Below are positions 1-8,584 of a DNA stretch of 64,000 nt, in pieces. A program made the translations under genes and the position numbers. The notes beneath the pieces were generated by a model that was not told where the DNA came from, made no database searches, and worked only from the letters and a program-made list of their open reading frames with translations. The stretch is from Armatimonadota bacterium (lineage in GTDB: Bacteria > Armatimonadota > UBA5829 > DTLH01), in NCBI GenBank assembly GCA_029551395.1, contig JAKPFN010000020.1, forward strand, positions 50,628 through 114,627, given 5' to 3'. Positions within the stretch are counted from its first letter, which is position 1, and each line of letters starts with the position of its first letter.

Positions 1-30
1 AAGGCGGTGATGATAATTGAGATGCGATGA
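1..30 (+). CDS. 3' end of an upstream gene, possibly an ECF sigma factor (partial)
   Basis: Frame 1 is open from the window edge and ends at TGA 28-30, coding the tail KAVMIIEMR. It overlaps the anti-sigma start at 17 by 14 bases. In the paralogous module at 8584-10653 an ECF sigma gene sits directly before the anti-sigma gene, so this is probably the last codons of a sigma factor. Nine residues cannot prove it; the call rests on gene order alone. Confidence 0.4.
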   Translation, partial: KAVMIIEMR

Positions 31-502
31 AGTAAAGAAGCTGATTGCTGATTATTCTGTAGATAGGTTGTCCGAGAAGGTGCGAAGACGGATAGAGGAC
101 CATCTTGTTGCATGTCCTGATTGTGCTGCTGAGCTTGCCCGGCAGGAAAAAGCGATGAATTTGGTAGAACAGATGCAGATGGTTGAACCTCCGGCAGGTC
201 TATGGAATGGAGTTTATAATCGAATAACATCGCCTCAGCGGTCTACTCAACGGCAGAACTGGTTGTTCAGATGTCCTCGCTGGGCATTATCTTTGGGGCT
301 TTGTATGCTGGTTCTGGCTTCAGTAGTATTTTTAGGTATCGATCGAGCGGGCTATCAAAAAGAAACCGCCGTACCTGATCCGGCTGCAGCAGAATATATA
401 CGCAGTCACGCCGCTGCGTCTCGTTACGATGTTTTTGCCGACCATGTAGGGTTGAGCTTTGTGGCTGCAATGCAGTCTTCAGATGAGCAAGAGGAATTGT
501 GA
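17..502 (+). CDS. Zinc-finger anti-sigma factor, membrane-anchored
   Basis: Starts at TTG 17 and is 161 residues long. The N-terminal cytoplasmic part has the zinc-binding anti-sigma pattern: Cys3, then His29-x3-Cys33-x2-Cys36 (HLVACPDC). One membrane segment lies near residues 88-108, followed by a short exterior tail. Proteins of this family hold an ECF sigma factor inactive at the membrane until an envelope signal releases it. The gene overlaps both the partial upstream gene and the RseB-like gene behind it (TGATG, sharing one base), so the three are probably translated together. It is paralogous to the gene at 9178, with the same finger spacing (26 residues from first Cys to His). Its sigma partner is mostly outside the window. 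Confidence 0.8.
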   Translation: MRCDEVKKLIADYSVDRLSEKVRRRIEDHLVACPDCAAELARQEKAMNLVEQMQMVEPPAGLWNGVYNRITSPQRSTQRQNWLFRCPRWALSLGLCMLVLASVVFLGIDRAGYQKETAVPDPAAAEYIRSHAAASRYDVFADHVGLSFVAAMQSSDEQEEL

Positions 503-1443
503 TGAGAAACAAGGCTGTTTTTGCTGCACTGACTGTAGCTGTGCTGGTTTTTTCTGGTTGGATAGCTTTCCGGCCTGCTGCAGTTGATGGTACTGCTGAA
601 CTGATACGTGCTTATAAGGCAGCGCAAACGCTCAACTATTCAGGAAGTGTCGTAACCACGATAAACTATTGCAATAATCAACTCCGTTCCAGTTCTAATG
701 TATGCTGTGATGGAACGGCCGAACGTATTGAGTATACATCAGGGCCGCTCAAAGGGAAAATCGTTGCTACCAGACGGAAAACCGGCGATGTATCCGATGC
801 TACTCTGGATCTGATGCTTGAGAATTACAGCGCAAAGCTGACAAGCAGAGATAATGTGGCAGGCAGAGATGTGAATGTGGTGGAACTGACTCCTAAACAC
901 AAAGGGAACCCGTCCAAGCGGTTGTGGATTGATTCTGAGACTGGGTTGGTTTTGAGGTCTGAAGATTATTCCTTTGACGGGAGTCTGCGTACCAAAACAG
1001 TGTTCACAAAGGTCAGTTACAGCAGGCAGGATAATCAAGCGAAAGGAAATACGGATGTATTGCCTGTTCAGTTTGTAAAAAAGATGGATAAGCCTGATGT
1101 AGAGAAGGCTGTAGGCGTAAAAGTGTCGATGCCGGAGTATGTGCCAGCGGGATATGTACTGGACGGCATCAGCGTACATAGCTGTGAGTGCAGTTGCAGT
1201 CATAAGGCAGCGCATATTAGATATACAAATGGGATAAATAGCATATCCATCTTTGAGACACCGGATTCACACACATGCGGAGCGCTTGATTGCGGTTCTT
1301 TGTGCCCCAAGGATGGCGGTTGCGAAATCAGGAATGCTTGCCAAGCCAGGGTGGCTCTGGCATCTTCAGGCGGCAAGAATGTTATCGTAGTCACTGATAT
1401 GCCGGAGCAGGAAATAGCACGGATAACGAACTCTATTCGGTGA
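502..1443 (+). CDS. RseB/MucB-like envelope protein, cysteine-rich
   Basis: 313 residues from ATG 502; a GTG at 499 is in frame, but the ATG overlaps the anti-sigma stop in a coupled TGATG. A single signal-anchor (about residues 4-23) exports the protein. The body resembles the MucB/RseB N-terminal, LolA-like fold: the block KGNPSKRLWIDSETGLVL matches KGNPSETIWVDDKYFLVL in the paralog at 9724, and both share YTNGINSISIFE near the C-terminus. RseB-type proteins sense mislocalised lipoproteins and protect the anti-sigma factor. Oddity: it carries 11 cysteines outside the membrane (NYC, VCC, CECSC and five in a C-terminal insertion), while the paralog has one. This suggests a metal- or redox-responsive sensor, which is inference. 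Confidence 0.75.
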   Translation: MRNKAVFAALTVAVLVFSGWIAFRPAAVDGTAELIRAYKAAQTLNYSGSVVTTINYCNNQLRSSSNVCCDGTAERIEYTSGPLKGKIVATRRKTGDVSDATLDLMLENYSAKLTSRDNVAGRDVNVVELTPKHKGNPSKRLWIDSETGLVLRSEDYSFDGSLRTKTVFTKVSYSRQDNQAKGNTDVLPVQFVKKMDKPDVEKAVGVKVSMPEYVPAGYVLDGISVHSCECSCSHKAAHIRYTNGINSISIFETPDSHTCGALDCGSLCPKDGGCEIRNACQARVALASSGGKNVIVVTDMPEQEIARITNSIR

Positions 1444-1497
1444 TGCAGATAGCAAGTCAGGAATTGTCATCAGGCAAGGAGCCTCAACGAATAAAGA

Positions 1498-1545
1498 AAA
1501 AGCCGCATAGCGAACTGAAAGGCTGATGGTGTACATTCGGCTTTT
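1498..1545 (+). terminator. Possible terminator after the first anti-sigma module
   Basis: AAAAGCCG (1498-1505) pairs with CGGCTTTT (1538-1545) around a 32-base loop. The arms are A- and T-flanked like an intrinsic terminator, but the long loop makes it weak. The rest of the 1444-1732 gap shows no gene; a small CCCC/GGGG hairpin lies near 1691-1706. Confidence 0.3.
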
Positions 1546-1732
1546 ATGCTTAATGATTATCGAACATGTGTTCCTGTCTCTGTTGTGGGTATGATTCACA
1601 TATAGTAGATTTTCGAGATTGTCTGTTACGGCAGTTAATCATGTTTTATAGCAGCACAGCAGGGGAAGATTCATTTAGGTGACCCAGCCGTCCCCTTTAC
1701 GGGGGTTATCTTAGAATGGAGGTAATTACCAG

Positions 1733-1969
1733 GTGGCATTCCAAGATGAAGCACTAGCGCAGATGGTAAGGCATGCCATAACCCAGGACAAGCGCATAGG
1801 CGGGCAGCCAATAATGGTCAGAGCGGCTAATGGTGAGATTGCTCTTAAAGGCCGGGTAGATACGGCAGAACAGCGTGAGTTGGCATTGCTGGTTGCGCAG
1901 GGAATTCCAGGCGTTAGACATGTTAATATCGATGAATTGATAATAAAGGAGGGCGGCGAGTCAGAATGA
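1733..1969 (+). CDS. Small BON-domain protein
   Basis: 78 residues starting at GTG 1733, with GGAGG at 1718-1722 about ten bases upstream. The sequence fits a single BON domain (OsmY/nodulation type): an N-terminal helix, then the hallmark GEIALKGRVDTAEQRELA and a second helix ending in GVRHVNIDELII. BON domains usually bind phospholipid or polysaccharide, often in the periplasm, but no signal peptide is present here, so a cytoplasmic role is implied. Its stop overlaps the start of the GH94 gene (ATGA, 1966-1969), so the two are translationally coupled. This could be an accessory or membrane-tethering factor for the phosphorylase; that pairing is inference. Confidence 0.75.
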   Translation: MAFQDEALAQMVRHAITQDKRIGGQPIMVRAANGEIALKGRVDTAEQRELALLVAQGIPGVRHVNIDELIIKEGGESE

Positions 1970-4395
1970 GTTACGGATATTTTTCAGAAGATGGCCGTGA
2001 ATATGTTATCACCAGGCCTGATACACCAAGACCCTGGATAAATTATCTGTCAAATGGGCGTTACTGCGCGCTCTGTTCTCAGACAGGCGGTGGACACTCG
2101 TTCTATGAGACATCCGGTTATAACAGGATAACCAGAGAATACCCGCCGCTCGTTGTACACATGGACAGGCCGGGACGCTATATTTACCTTCGGGACCGTG
2201 ACAGCGGAGATTATTGGAGCGCTACCTGGCAGCCTGTTTGTAAGGATGGCGACAGGTTCGAGGCAAGGCATGGTGTCGGCTACACGACGGTCGAATTCAG
2301 CTACAACGGCATCGATAGCAAGACAACATACTATGTTCCGCCTCGTGATGATGTGGAAGTCTGGATGGTCAGCTTGCGGAATAACAGCTCTCAGCACAGA
2401 CGGTTACAGGTGTTTCCATTTGTTGACTGGGATTTGGCAAACTATGCTTACAACCTTGCTGAAGCGCAGTTCTCGAAGCTGTTCAATGAGTCTTCTTATG
2501 AGGACGGCATTATCTTTGTAAGCAGCCGGTTCTGGAATATTACATCTCCCGGAGCAGGCAATCCGAATACCAGATGGGATAAATTTGCCTTCATGACGAC
2601 TAGTCTGGAGCCTGATGGTTTCGATTGTTTCCATGAGTCGTTCATTGGGATGTATAATGACTGGCAACACCCCAGAGCAGTCAAGGAAGGTAAGTGTCTT
2701 GACAGTCAGGGCAATGGCCAGCAGGTAATAGGAGCGTTTCAACACGATATTGAGCTTGCGCCAGGCCAGGAACTGAGATTTGTTGTAATAGTTGGTGTTG
2801 TTTACCGTAAAGAAGAGGCCAGAATCCTTAAAGGCCGTTACGACAGTTGGCAGGAAGCCGAACGTGCCCTGGCTGAAGTGTCTATTTACTGGGATAACTA
2901 TCTGACCCGGACTACATGTGAGACACCAGACAGGGATTTCGACCTTTCTTTCAACATTTGGAACAAGTACCAGGCATGGGTAACTTCCAGATGGTCCAGA
3001 ATGGACTCATACTATGTTGGAGGCGGTTCGATTATCGGGTTCAGGGACAGTTGGCAGGATATGTTGGGTGTTCTGCCAAATGACCTGGAATGGGCCAGGC
3101 AGCGGGTTATCTACATGCTGGAACACCAGTTCTCAGATGGCAGCACGCTGCACAATTGGGACCCTCTGACGAATATCGGCACCAAGACAGGACATTCGGA
3201 TGACCCAATGTGGCTTGTGCTTGGTGTTGTGGAGTATCTTAAAGAGTCCGGAGACCTGGTATTTCTGGATGAGGCAGTTAGATACTATGATACCGGCGCT
3301 GAAACGGTCAGACAGCACGTTCTTAGAGCGTTGGATTATACGTTGGCGCACATGAGCGACCGAGGAATCCCGCTTATTATGGCGGCAGACTGGAATGACG
3401 GTCTGGACTACGTTGGCAGACAAGGACGCGGTGAGACTACTATGGTCGCGGCTCATCTGGCATGGATGCTGCGAGAAGTATCACTGCTTTTATGGTTCAC
3501 CGGCAGCGATGCCATTGCTTTGAAGTATAGTGAGGCTCGTGAAAAATTGATTCGAGCCATAAACGAGCATCTCTGGGATGGAGACTGGTATATCAGAGGC
3601 ACCAGAGATGATGGAGAGGCATTCGGAAGTTCGAGGAATATCGAAGGCAGGATATATCTCAATGCTCAAAGTTGGCCGGTTATGGCCGGAGCCACTCCTC
3701 GTAACCGAGGCATTCGGGCAATGGACTCTGTCAAAAAGCACCTGGATACGGATTTTGGTCCAGCTCTGTTCCTGCCTGCTTATACGGAGCCTGACCCGAA
3801 GCTGGGGATTATCTCCAGGTTCGCGCCTGGAACCAAAGAAAACGGCACAGTGTTCTGTCATCCGGTGGCATGGGCGATTATGGCTGAGTGTGTTCTTGGA
3901 AGAGGCGACAGAGCTTATGAGATATGGAAGATGACTTCTTTCACCAAACGTGGTAAGCAGGCTGATGTGTATAAAGCAGAGCCTTATGTTTACGCTGAAT
4001 ACATCCACGGCCCGGATTCAGCTACATACGGCCAGGGAGAGTTTTCATGGCTTACTGGAACTGCTGCCTGGATGTGGAAGGTCAGCATTGACTGGATCCT
4101 CGGTGTGCGTGCAGAGTTGAGAGGGCTGCTTGTTGATCCATGTATTCCGTCTGAGTGGGATGGATTCAAAGTCGTGCGGCGGTACAGGCGAGCAACATAT
4201 GAAATTGATGTGGTCAATCCTGAACATGTCAGTAGAGGGATTGCTGAGATCACAGTAGACGGTGATAAATGGGAGTCTCATCTGTTACCGGTATTCTCTG
4301 ATGGCAAGACTCATAAAGTGCATGTCACGATGGGCACACCCACTGAAGAGATAGAGGTTCCTACAGAGTTGATTTCACAGAGAGCCGGAGAGTAA
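1966..4395 (+). CDS. GH94 glycoside phosphorylase (cellobiose phosphorylase-like)
   Basis: 809 residues, the usual length for GH94 cellobiose or chitobiose phosphorylases. The N-terminus (GYFSEDGREYVITRPDTPRP) is the family opening, GFRDSWQDMLG lies near residues 353-364, and the catalytic acid is expected in ADWNDGL (DWND at 475-478). These enzymes cleave beta-glucosides with phosphate to give a sugar 1-phosphate, saving ATP; they act in the cytoplasm and this protein has no signal peptide. Exact substrate (cellobiose, chitobiose, laminaribiose) cannot be read by eye. The start overlaps the BON gene by ATGA. No sugar transporter adjoins it directly; the nearest is the ribose-type ABC system at 10956. 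Confidence 0.85.
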   Translation: MSYGYFSEDGREYVITRPDTPRPWINYLSNGRYCALCSQTGGGHSFYETSGYNRITREYPPLVVHMDRPGRYIYLRDRDSGDYWSATWQPVCKDGDRFEARHGVGYTTVEFSYNGIDSKTTYYVPPRDDVEVWMVSLRNNSSQHRRLQVFPFVDWDLANYAYNLAEAQFSKLFNESSYEDGIIFVSSRFWNITSPGAGNPNTRWDKFAFMTTSLEPDGFDCFHESFIGMYNDWQHPRAVKEGKCLDSQGNGQQVIGAFQHDIELAPGQELRFVVIVGVVYRKEEARILKGRYDSWQEAERALAEVSIYWDNYLTRTTCETPDRDFDLSFNIWNKYQAWVTSRWSRMDSYYVGGGSIIGFRDSWQDMLGVLPNDLEWARQRVIYMLEHQFSDGSTLHNWDPLTNIGTKTGHSDDPMWLVLGVVEYLKESGDLVFLDEAVRYYDTGAETVRQHVLRALDYTLAHMSDRGIPLIMAADWNDGLDYVGRQGRGETTMVAAHLAWMLREVSLLLWFTGSDAIALKYSEAREKLIRAINEHLWDGDWYIRGTRDDGEAFGSSRNIEGRIYLNAQSWPVMAGATPRNRGIRAMDSVKKHLDTDFGPALFLPAYTEPDPKLGIISRFAPGTKENGTVFCHPVAWAIMAECVLGRGDRAYEIWKMTSFTKRGKQADVYKAEPYVYAEYIHGPDSATYGQGEFSWLTGTAAWMWKVSIDWILGVRAELRGLLVDPCIPSEWDGFKVVRRYRRATYEIDVVNPEHVSRGIAEITVDGDKWESHLLPVFSDGKTHKVHVTMGTPTEEIEVPTELISQRAGE

Positions 4396-4413
4396 CTGCT
4401 TTATTTCTACAAA

Positions 4414-4445
4414 CAAGGCTCTGTTGTATATATGACAGAGCCTTG
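4414..4445 (+). terminator. Terminator hairpin after GH94
   Basis: Perfect 11-bp stem (CAAGGCTCTGT / ACAGAGCCTTG) with a 10-base loop, 18 bases after the GH94 stop. No long T-run follows, so it may be bidirectional or partly Rho-assisted. Confidence 0.6.
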
Positions 4446-4491
4446 TATTGCCTCTTTATAGCTTACATATTTCTTTTTCAAAACGGGTAAT

Positions 4492-4535
4492 GTCAAATGG
4501 TAGGGTCAGTAAGATAGGCTGCAAAGCCATTTGAC
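4492..4535. promoter_or_regulatory. Inverted repeat upstream of hsp20, possible operator
   Basis: GTCAAATGG (4492-4500) and CCATTTGAC (4527-4535) are perfect 9-bp inverted arms 26 bases apart, about 140 bases before the small heat-shock gene. A 10-base direct repeat, GATAGGCTGC, occurs at 4513 and 4581; the second copy leads into a TATAAT at 4591. The arrangement could bind a repressor controlling hsp20-lon. It is not a CIRCE element. Confidence 0.3.
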
Positions 4536-4675
4536 GGATATTGTCAATTACAGGCTCTCCTGATACCATTATTCATTATCGATAGGCTGCTATAATAGTG
4601 TGTACCAGTTATGCTTACTCTACTTCAAGGTAGTGGTGATTTTCTGTCAAGCAGAAGTCGTACACAGCCTAAAGG

Positions 4676-5146
4676 ATGGGATATACAGGTATGTTCAAAT
4701 CATATGAAGAGATGCTAGAGGAATTGGAAAGAGAAATGCGCCGGATATCTGACGATATGCTGCTGCAGATGTTTAGATTACCGGGTGCAGCCGGGGAAGT
4801 GTGGACACCCCGCGTGGATATTTATGAGACCAAGGACAAGGTTGTCGTTAAAGTCTCTGCTGCTGGTGTAAAGCCTGATCAGATGGATGTCCAGCTCTCT
4901 GCTGATAATAAATTCATCACTATACGAGGAATGCGGTCTGAGGAAGATGCCGAACGGCAAGGATTGATCCGTTATCATCAACTCGAAGTCTATTATGGCC
5001 CGTTTGAACGGATAGTGGCTCTTCCAACAGATGTGCCACTTGACCGAGAAAACCTTCACGCTACCTATAGAGACGGATTTCTCATCATTAGCCTGCCTAA
5101 GAAGAAAAAGGAAGAGGAAATCCGTAATGTTCCAATTACTGATTGA
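4676..5146 (+). CDS. Small heat shock protein, Hsp20/alpha-crystallin family
   Basis: 156 residues with an alpha-crystallin domain: it begins at TPRVDIYETKDKVVVKVSAAGV and ends in the strand RDGFLIISLPKKK, with the conserved Y-G-F-R-like motif YYGPFERIVALP in between. Such proteins hold unfolding clients in the cytoplasm as ATP-independent chaperones. The N-terminal arm is short and ends in a helix rich in Met, Leu and Glu. ATG 4676 has only a weak Shine-Dalgarno; ATG 4691 sits 11 bases after GGATGG and is an equally good start. Lon and a phosphoribosyltransferase follow within 31 and 38 bases, so the three probably form a proteostasis operon. Confidence 0.9.
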   Translation: MGYTGMFKSYEEMLEELEREMRRISDDMLLQMFRLPGAAGEVWTPRVDIYETKDKVVVKVSAAGVKPDQMDVQLSADNKFITIRGMRSEEDAERQGLIRYHQLEVYYGPFERIVALPTDVPLDRENLHATYRDGFLIISLPKKKKEEEIRNVPITD

Positions 5147-5177
5147 TTTTATACTGCTGCACTAATTGGAGAACAAG

Positions 5178-7643
5178 ATGGATGTAAATGTAAAGAAACA
5201 AGAGATTGGCGATGTTGGAGAAGATAAGCAGCAAAAAGATGAAATGCTGGAGCGACAGTTATCTATACCCGATACTTTGGCACTGCTGCCGCTCAATGAC
5301 AGCGTGCTGCTGCCATCAGTCGTGATGCCTCTGCTTGTAGCCCGCGAAAGTTCTGTTCGCCTTGTTGATGATGCTGTAGTATCAGACACGCGGATTATTG
5401 GTGTTGTAGCCAAGCGTGATATTACTATTGAAAACCCGCAGATAACTGACCTGTACGATATCGCAACAGCAGCGGTTATACATACGATGATTCGGCTTCC
5501 TGATGGCCAAAGGTTGATAGTCCAGGGGCTGCAGCGAATACGCATCACTGATGTAATACAAACAGAACCTTACTTCAAAGTCCGTGTAGAAGAAGTTCCT
5601 GATATTGTTGATTGGACTCCTGAGCAGGAGATTGAGATAGAAGCGCTTCGCCGCAACATTGCAGATACGTTTCGGAGGGTGGTGAGTCTTTCACCAACAC
5701 TGCCTGATGAGCTTGAGAATATCGCTACGGCAGTGACAAAGCCGGCTATCCTGACTAATACGATTGCCATGCATCTGCCGCTGCCTGTTGAAGAGAAACA
5801 GGACCTGCTTGAGACTCGTGGCATAAAGGAACGGATGACGAAACTGCTCACAATCCTTATCCGGGAGGCTCAAGTATTGGAGCTTGGGAGCAAAATCCAG
5901 TCTCAGGTACACCAGGAGCTTGGCCGCACTCAACGGGAATACTATCTTCGAGAGCAGATAAAGGCCATCCAGAGAGAGTTGGGCGAGACTGATGAACGGA
6001 CAGCGGAGATAGAGGAAATCAAGCAAAGAATAGAAGAAAGCGGTATGCCTCAGGAAGCCGAAAAAGAGGCCCAGAGAGAGCTTGACCGGCTTTCACGGAT
6101 GCCTCCTGCTGCTCCTGAGTATACTGTAGCCCGGACTTATATCGACTGGCTTATCTCTCTGCCGTGGAACAAGAGCACTGAAGATAACCTGGACATAAAA
6201 GAGGTTCGGAAGATACTGGATGAGGACCATTACGGGCTTGACAAGGTCAAGGAACGGATACTGGAGTATCTATCCATCCGTAAGTTTAAGACGACAGGGG
6301 ACATGAGGCACCCGATTCTGTGCTTTGTCGGGCCTCCAGGTGTTGGAAAGACATCGCTTGGCAGATCGATTGCCCGCGCCATGGGCAGAAACTTTGTCAG
6401 GATGTCTCTTGGAGGCATCAGAGACGAAGCAGAGATAAGAGGGCACAGGCGGACTTATATTGGAGCACTGCCAGGACAAATTATCCAGAGCATCCGGCGG
6501 GCTGGGTCTAATAATCCGATATTTATGCTCGATGAGATCGATAAAGTCGGCGCAGACTTCAGAGGTGATCCATCCTCTGCGCTTCTTGAGGTGCTGGATC
6601 CTGAGCAGAATTCGACGTTCAGAGACCATTACCTTGAAGTGCCGTTTGACCTGTCGAAAGTACTGTTCATAACCACAGCCAATATGCTGGATACCATCCT
6701 TCCGCCGCTGAGGGACAGGATGGAGATACTCGAAATCCCCGGTTACACGGAAGAGGAGAAGCTGCAGATAGCTAAACGGCACCTGATTCCGAAGCAGATG
6801 GCTGAGCATGGTCTGGAAGAAGGAAAGCACATAACATGGTCTGATGATGCTGTTGTCGATATTATCCGTGGATATACCAGGGAAGCAGGTGTGCGTAATT
6901 TGGAACGGGAAATAGCATCTGTCTGCCGAAAAGTCACAAGGGAGTTCGCTGAAGGACGAACTGAGCCGGTGCATGTGGACATAGAGCAGGTTCGGAACTA
7001 CCTGGGAGCACCGAGATACCTGTTTGAGGAAGTTCGGGACAGGACAACTGAACCTGGCGTCGCAGTTGGGCTTGCATGGACTCCGACCGGAGGCGATGTT
7101 TTGTTCGTAGAAGCTACCAGGATGCCTGGAGGTAGAACTCTGACTCTTACAGGCCAGCTTGGCGATGTTATGAAGGAGTCAGCACAGGCGGCACTTTCGT
7201 ATATTCGGTCGCGAGCTGATGTATTGAAAATCGATCCGGAATTTTTCCAGAAATCTGATATACATCTGCATGTCCCAGCCGGAGCAATACCAAAAGATGG
7301 GCCTTCTGCAGGAGTGACAATGATTACGGCTCTTGCATCGCTTCTGACAGGGCGGAAAGTTAGACATGATGTAGCAATGACGGGAGAAATTACTCTCAGG
7401 GGTAAAGTACTTCCGGTAGGAGGGATAAAAGAGAAGGTTCTGGCAGCCAGAAGGGCTGGTGTAAATAAGGTTATCCTTCCTCAGGAGAATCGGAAGGACG
7501 TACTGGAGGATATTCCTGAAAAAGTACAAAATGAGATGGAATTTCTGTATGTCGACAATATAGACCAGGTGCTGAGTCTGGCACTGGAACCGGAAAGAGC
7601 TAAACGAAGGACTGGTAAAGCTGTTGCGCAGACTCAGTCTTGA
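5178..7643 (+). CDS. lon: ATP-dependent protease Lon (LonA)
   Basis: 821 residues from ATG 5178, which follows GGAGA at a good distance; a TTG at 5166 is in frame but overlaps that ribosome site. Domains in order: Lon substrate-binding N-domain (about 34-230), coiled-coil linker, AAA+ module with Walker [10 protein letters not shown] (about 384) and Walker B IFMLDEID (about 447), then the S16 protease domain. The catalytic dyad is visible: Ser710 in PKDGPSAG and Lys753 in [10 protein letters not shown], 43 residues apart as in E. coli. It degrades misfolded and regulatory proteins in the cytoplasm. Placement between hsp20 and a phosphoribosyltransferase suggests co-induction by protein stress. 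Confidence 0.97.
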   Translation: MDVNVKKQEIGDVGEDKQQKDEMLERQLSIPDTLALLPLNDSVLLPSVVMPLLVARESSVRLVDDAVVSDTRIIGVVAKRDITIENPQITDLYDIATAAVIHTMIRLPDGQRLIVQGLQRIRITDVIQTEPYFKVRVEEVPDIVDWTPEQEIEIEALRRNIADTFRRVVSLSPTLPDELENIATAVTKPAILTNTIAMHLPLPVEEKQDLLETRGIKERMTKLLTILIREAQVLELGSKIQSQVHQELGRTQREYYLREQIKAIQRELGETDERTAEIEEIKQRIEESGMPQEAEKEAQRELDRLSRMPPAAPEYTVARTYIDWLISLPWNKSTEDNLDIKEVRKILDEDHYGLDKVKERILEYLSIRKFKTTGDMRHPILCFVGPPGVGKTSLGRSIARAMGRNFVRMSLGGIRDEAEIRGHRRTYIGALPGQIIQSIRRAGSNNPIFMLDEIDKVGADFRGDPSSALLEVLDPEQNSTFRDHYLEVPFDLSKVLFITTANMLDTILPPLRDRMEILEIPGYTEEEKLQIAKRHLIPKQMAEHGLEEGKHITWSDDAVVDIIRGYTREAGVRNLEREIASVCRKVTREFAEGRTEPVHVDIEQVRNYLGAPRYLFEEVRDRTTEPGVAVGLAWTPTGGDVLFVEATRMPGGRTLTLTGQLGDVMKESAQAALSYIRSRADVLKIDPEFFQKSDIHLHVPAGAIPKDGPSAGVTMITALASLLTGRKVRHDVAMTGEITLRGKVLPVGGIKEKVLAARRAGVNKVILPQENRKDVLEDIPEKVQNEMEFLYVDNIDQVLSLALEPERAKRRTGKAVAQTQS

Positions 7644-7681
7644 TGTCTGACGGTTGATAATGGGAGATTGGAGGCAAGCCT

Positions 7682-8335
7682 ATGGTGTTTGAGGATAGAC
7701 GTGATGCGGGTCGAAGGCTTGCAGATAAGCTTGAAGTTTATAAAGGGACAGATGCAATTGTATTTGGGATACCCAGAGGTGGTGTAGTAACAGGTTATGA
7801 GGTTGCAGAAGCGCTTGACCTGCCGTTAGATATAGTTGTTCCGAGGAAACTTGGGGCGCCAGGGGAGCCTGAATTGGCTATAGGCGCTGTTGCGCCCTGG
7901 GGTGATGGTCAGGCGCTGATTGACCAGACTGCAGTGCGATATCTGGGAGTAACACAAGAGTATATAGAGCGGGAAACCCAAAACCAATTGGATGAAATAG
8001 ACCGCCGCCTCAGGGAGTTCAGGGGAACAACTGAACCACCAGATATCAAAGGAAAAACAGTTATTGTTGTAGATGATGGTATCGCTACCGGATATACGAT
8101 ACAAGCTGCAGTGATGGCGCTCAGAAAACTGGAGCCTGCTAAGCTAATAATAGCTGTTCCGGTAGCAGCACCTGAAGCGGTCAATCGATTATCTGAGTTT
8201 GTTGACGAAATCCACGTCCTTCATACTCCGGTTCAGTTCCTTGCTGTAGGACACTGGTACAGGAACTTCGAACAAACAACGGATGAGGAAGTGGTGGAAC
8301 TGCTTAGGAAGCGTTGTCCGCAATGTAATCTGTAG
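7682..8335 (+). CDS. Phosphoribosyltransferase-family protein
   Basis: 217 residues, ATG 7682 with GGAGG seven bases upstream. The PRPP-binding loop VIVVDDGIATGYT (about 127-139) and the N-terminal IPRGGVVTGYEVA place it in the type I phosphoribosyltransferase fold. Members of this subgroup are widely annotated only as PRTase-like, and the base or nucleoside used is unknown. It is 38 bases downstream of lon and ends at a strong terminator, so it belongs to the hsp20-lon transcription unit. A role in stress nucleotide metabolism or RNA modification is possible but not shown by the sequence. Confidence 0.85.
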   Translation: MVFEDRRDAGRRLADKLEVYKGTDAIVFGIPRGGVVTGYEVAEALDLPLDIVVPRKLGAPGEPELAIGAVAPWGDGQALIDQTAVRYLGVTQEYIERETQNQLDEIDRRLREFRGTTEPPDIKGKTVIVVDDGIATGYTIQAAVMALRKLEPAKLIIAVPVAAPEAVNRLSEFVDEIHVLHTPVQFLAVGHWYRNFEQTTDEEVVELLRKRCPQCNL

Positions 8336-8360
8336 ATAATTCGATTTTTTTACAGATTAT

Positions 8361-8395
8361 TGGGCCAAGGGAATCTTCTCTCGGTCCATTTTTTG
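8361..8395 (+). terminator. Intrinsic terminator of hsp20-lon-PRTase operon
   Basis: TGGGCCAAGGGAA (8361-8373) pairs with TTCTCTCGGTCCA (8376-8388) with two G-U pairs and one mismatch, followed directly by a six-T run. This is the clearest U-tract terminator in the window, 26 bases after the PRTase stop. Confidence 0.75.
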
Positions 8396-8444
8396 TTTTA
8401 TTTAAGCCGGTAGCCACAAAGTCTATGAACAATATTGATTTCAT

Positions 8445-8472
8445 GGAACTAATAATCGTAAATACCGTCAGA
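8445..8472 (+). promoter_or_regulatory. Candidate ECF (sigma-E-like) promoter
   Basis: GGAACTA (8445-8451), a 16-base spacer and TCAGA (8468-8472) match the sigma-E consensus GGAACTT-N16-TCAAA closely. It lies about 110 bases upstream of the ECF sigma gene, as expected for autoregulation. Transcription would begin near 8478. Confidence 0.5.
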
Positions 8473-8569
8473 GTATTGGGAAGCATGTGCGTTGACTTCT
8501 CGTATTACTAGTAGCTCAACAGATGAAGAGTGAAAAAACTCAAGCATTATAGTTGAGACACGAGGTGAT

Positions 8570-8584
8570 ATGAGCACGCAATAA
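8570..8584 (+). promoter_or_regulatory. Four-codon minicistron before the sigma gene
   Basis: ATG AGC ACG CAA TAA starts at 8570 just after GAGGTG, and its TAA overlaps the ATG of the sigma gene (TAATG). The only plausible ribosome site serves this tiny ORF; it is too far (about 18 bases) from the sigma start. Translation of the sigma factor may therefore depend on reinitiation. Confidence 0.35.

Noticed and set aside
6270..6974. Long antisense open frame inside lon
   Set aside because: It is the codon shadow of a certain gene, with no ribosome site and no recognisable protein.
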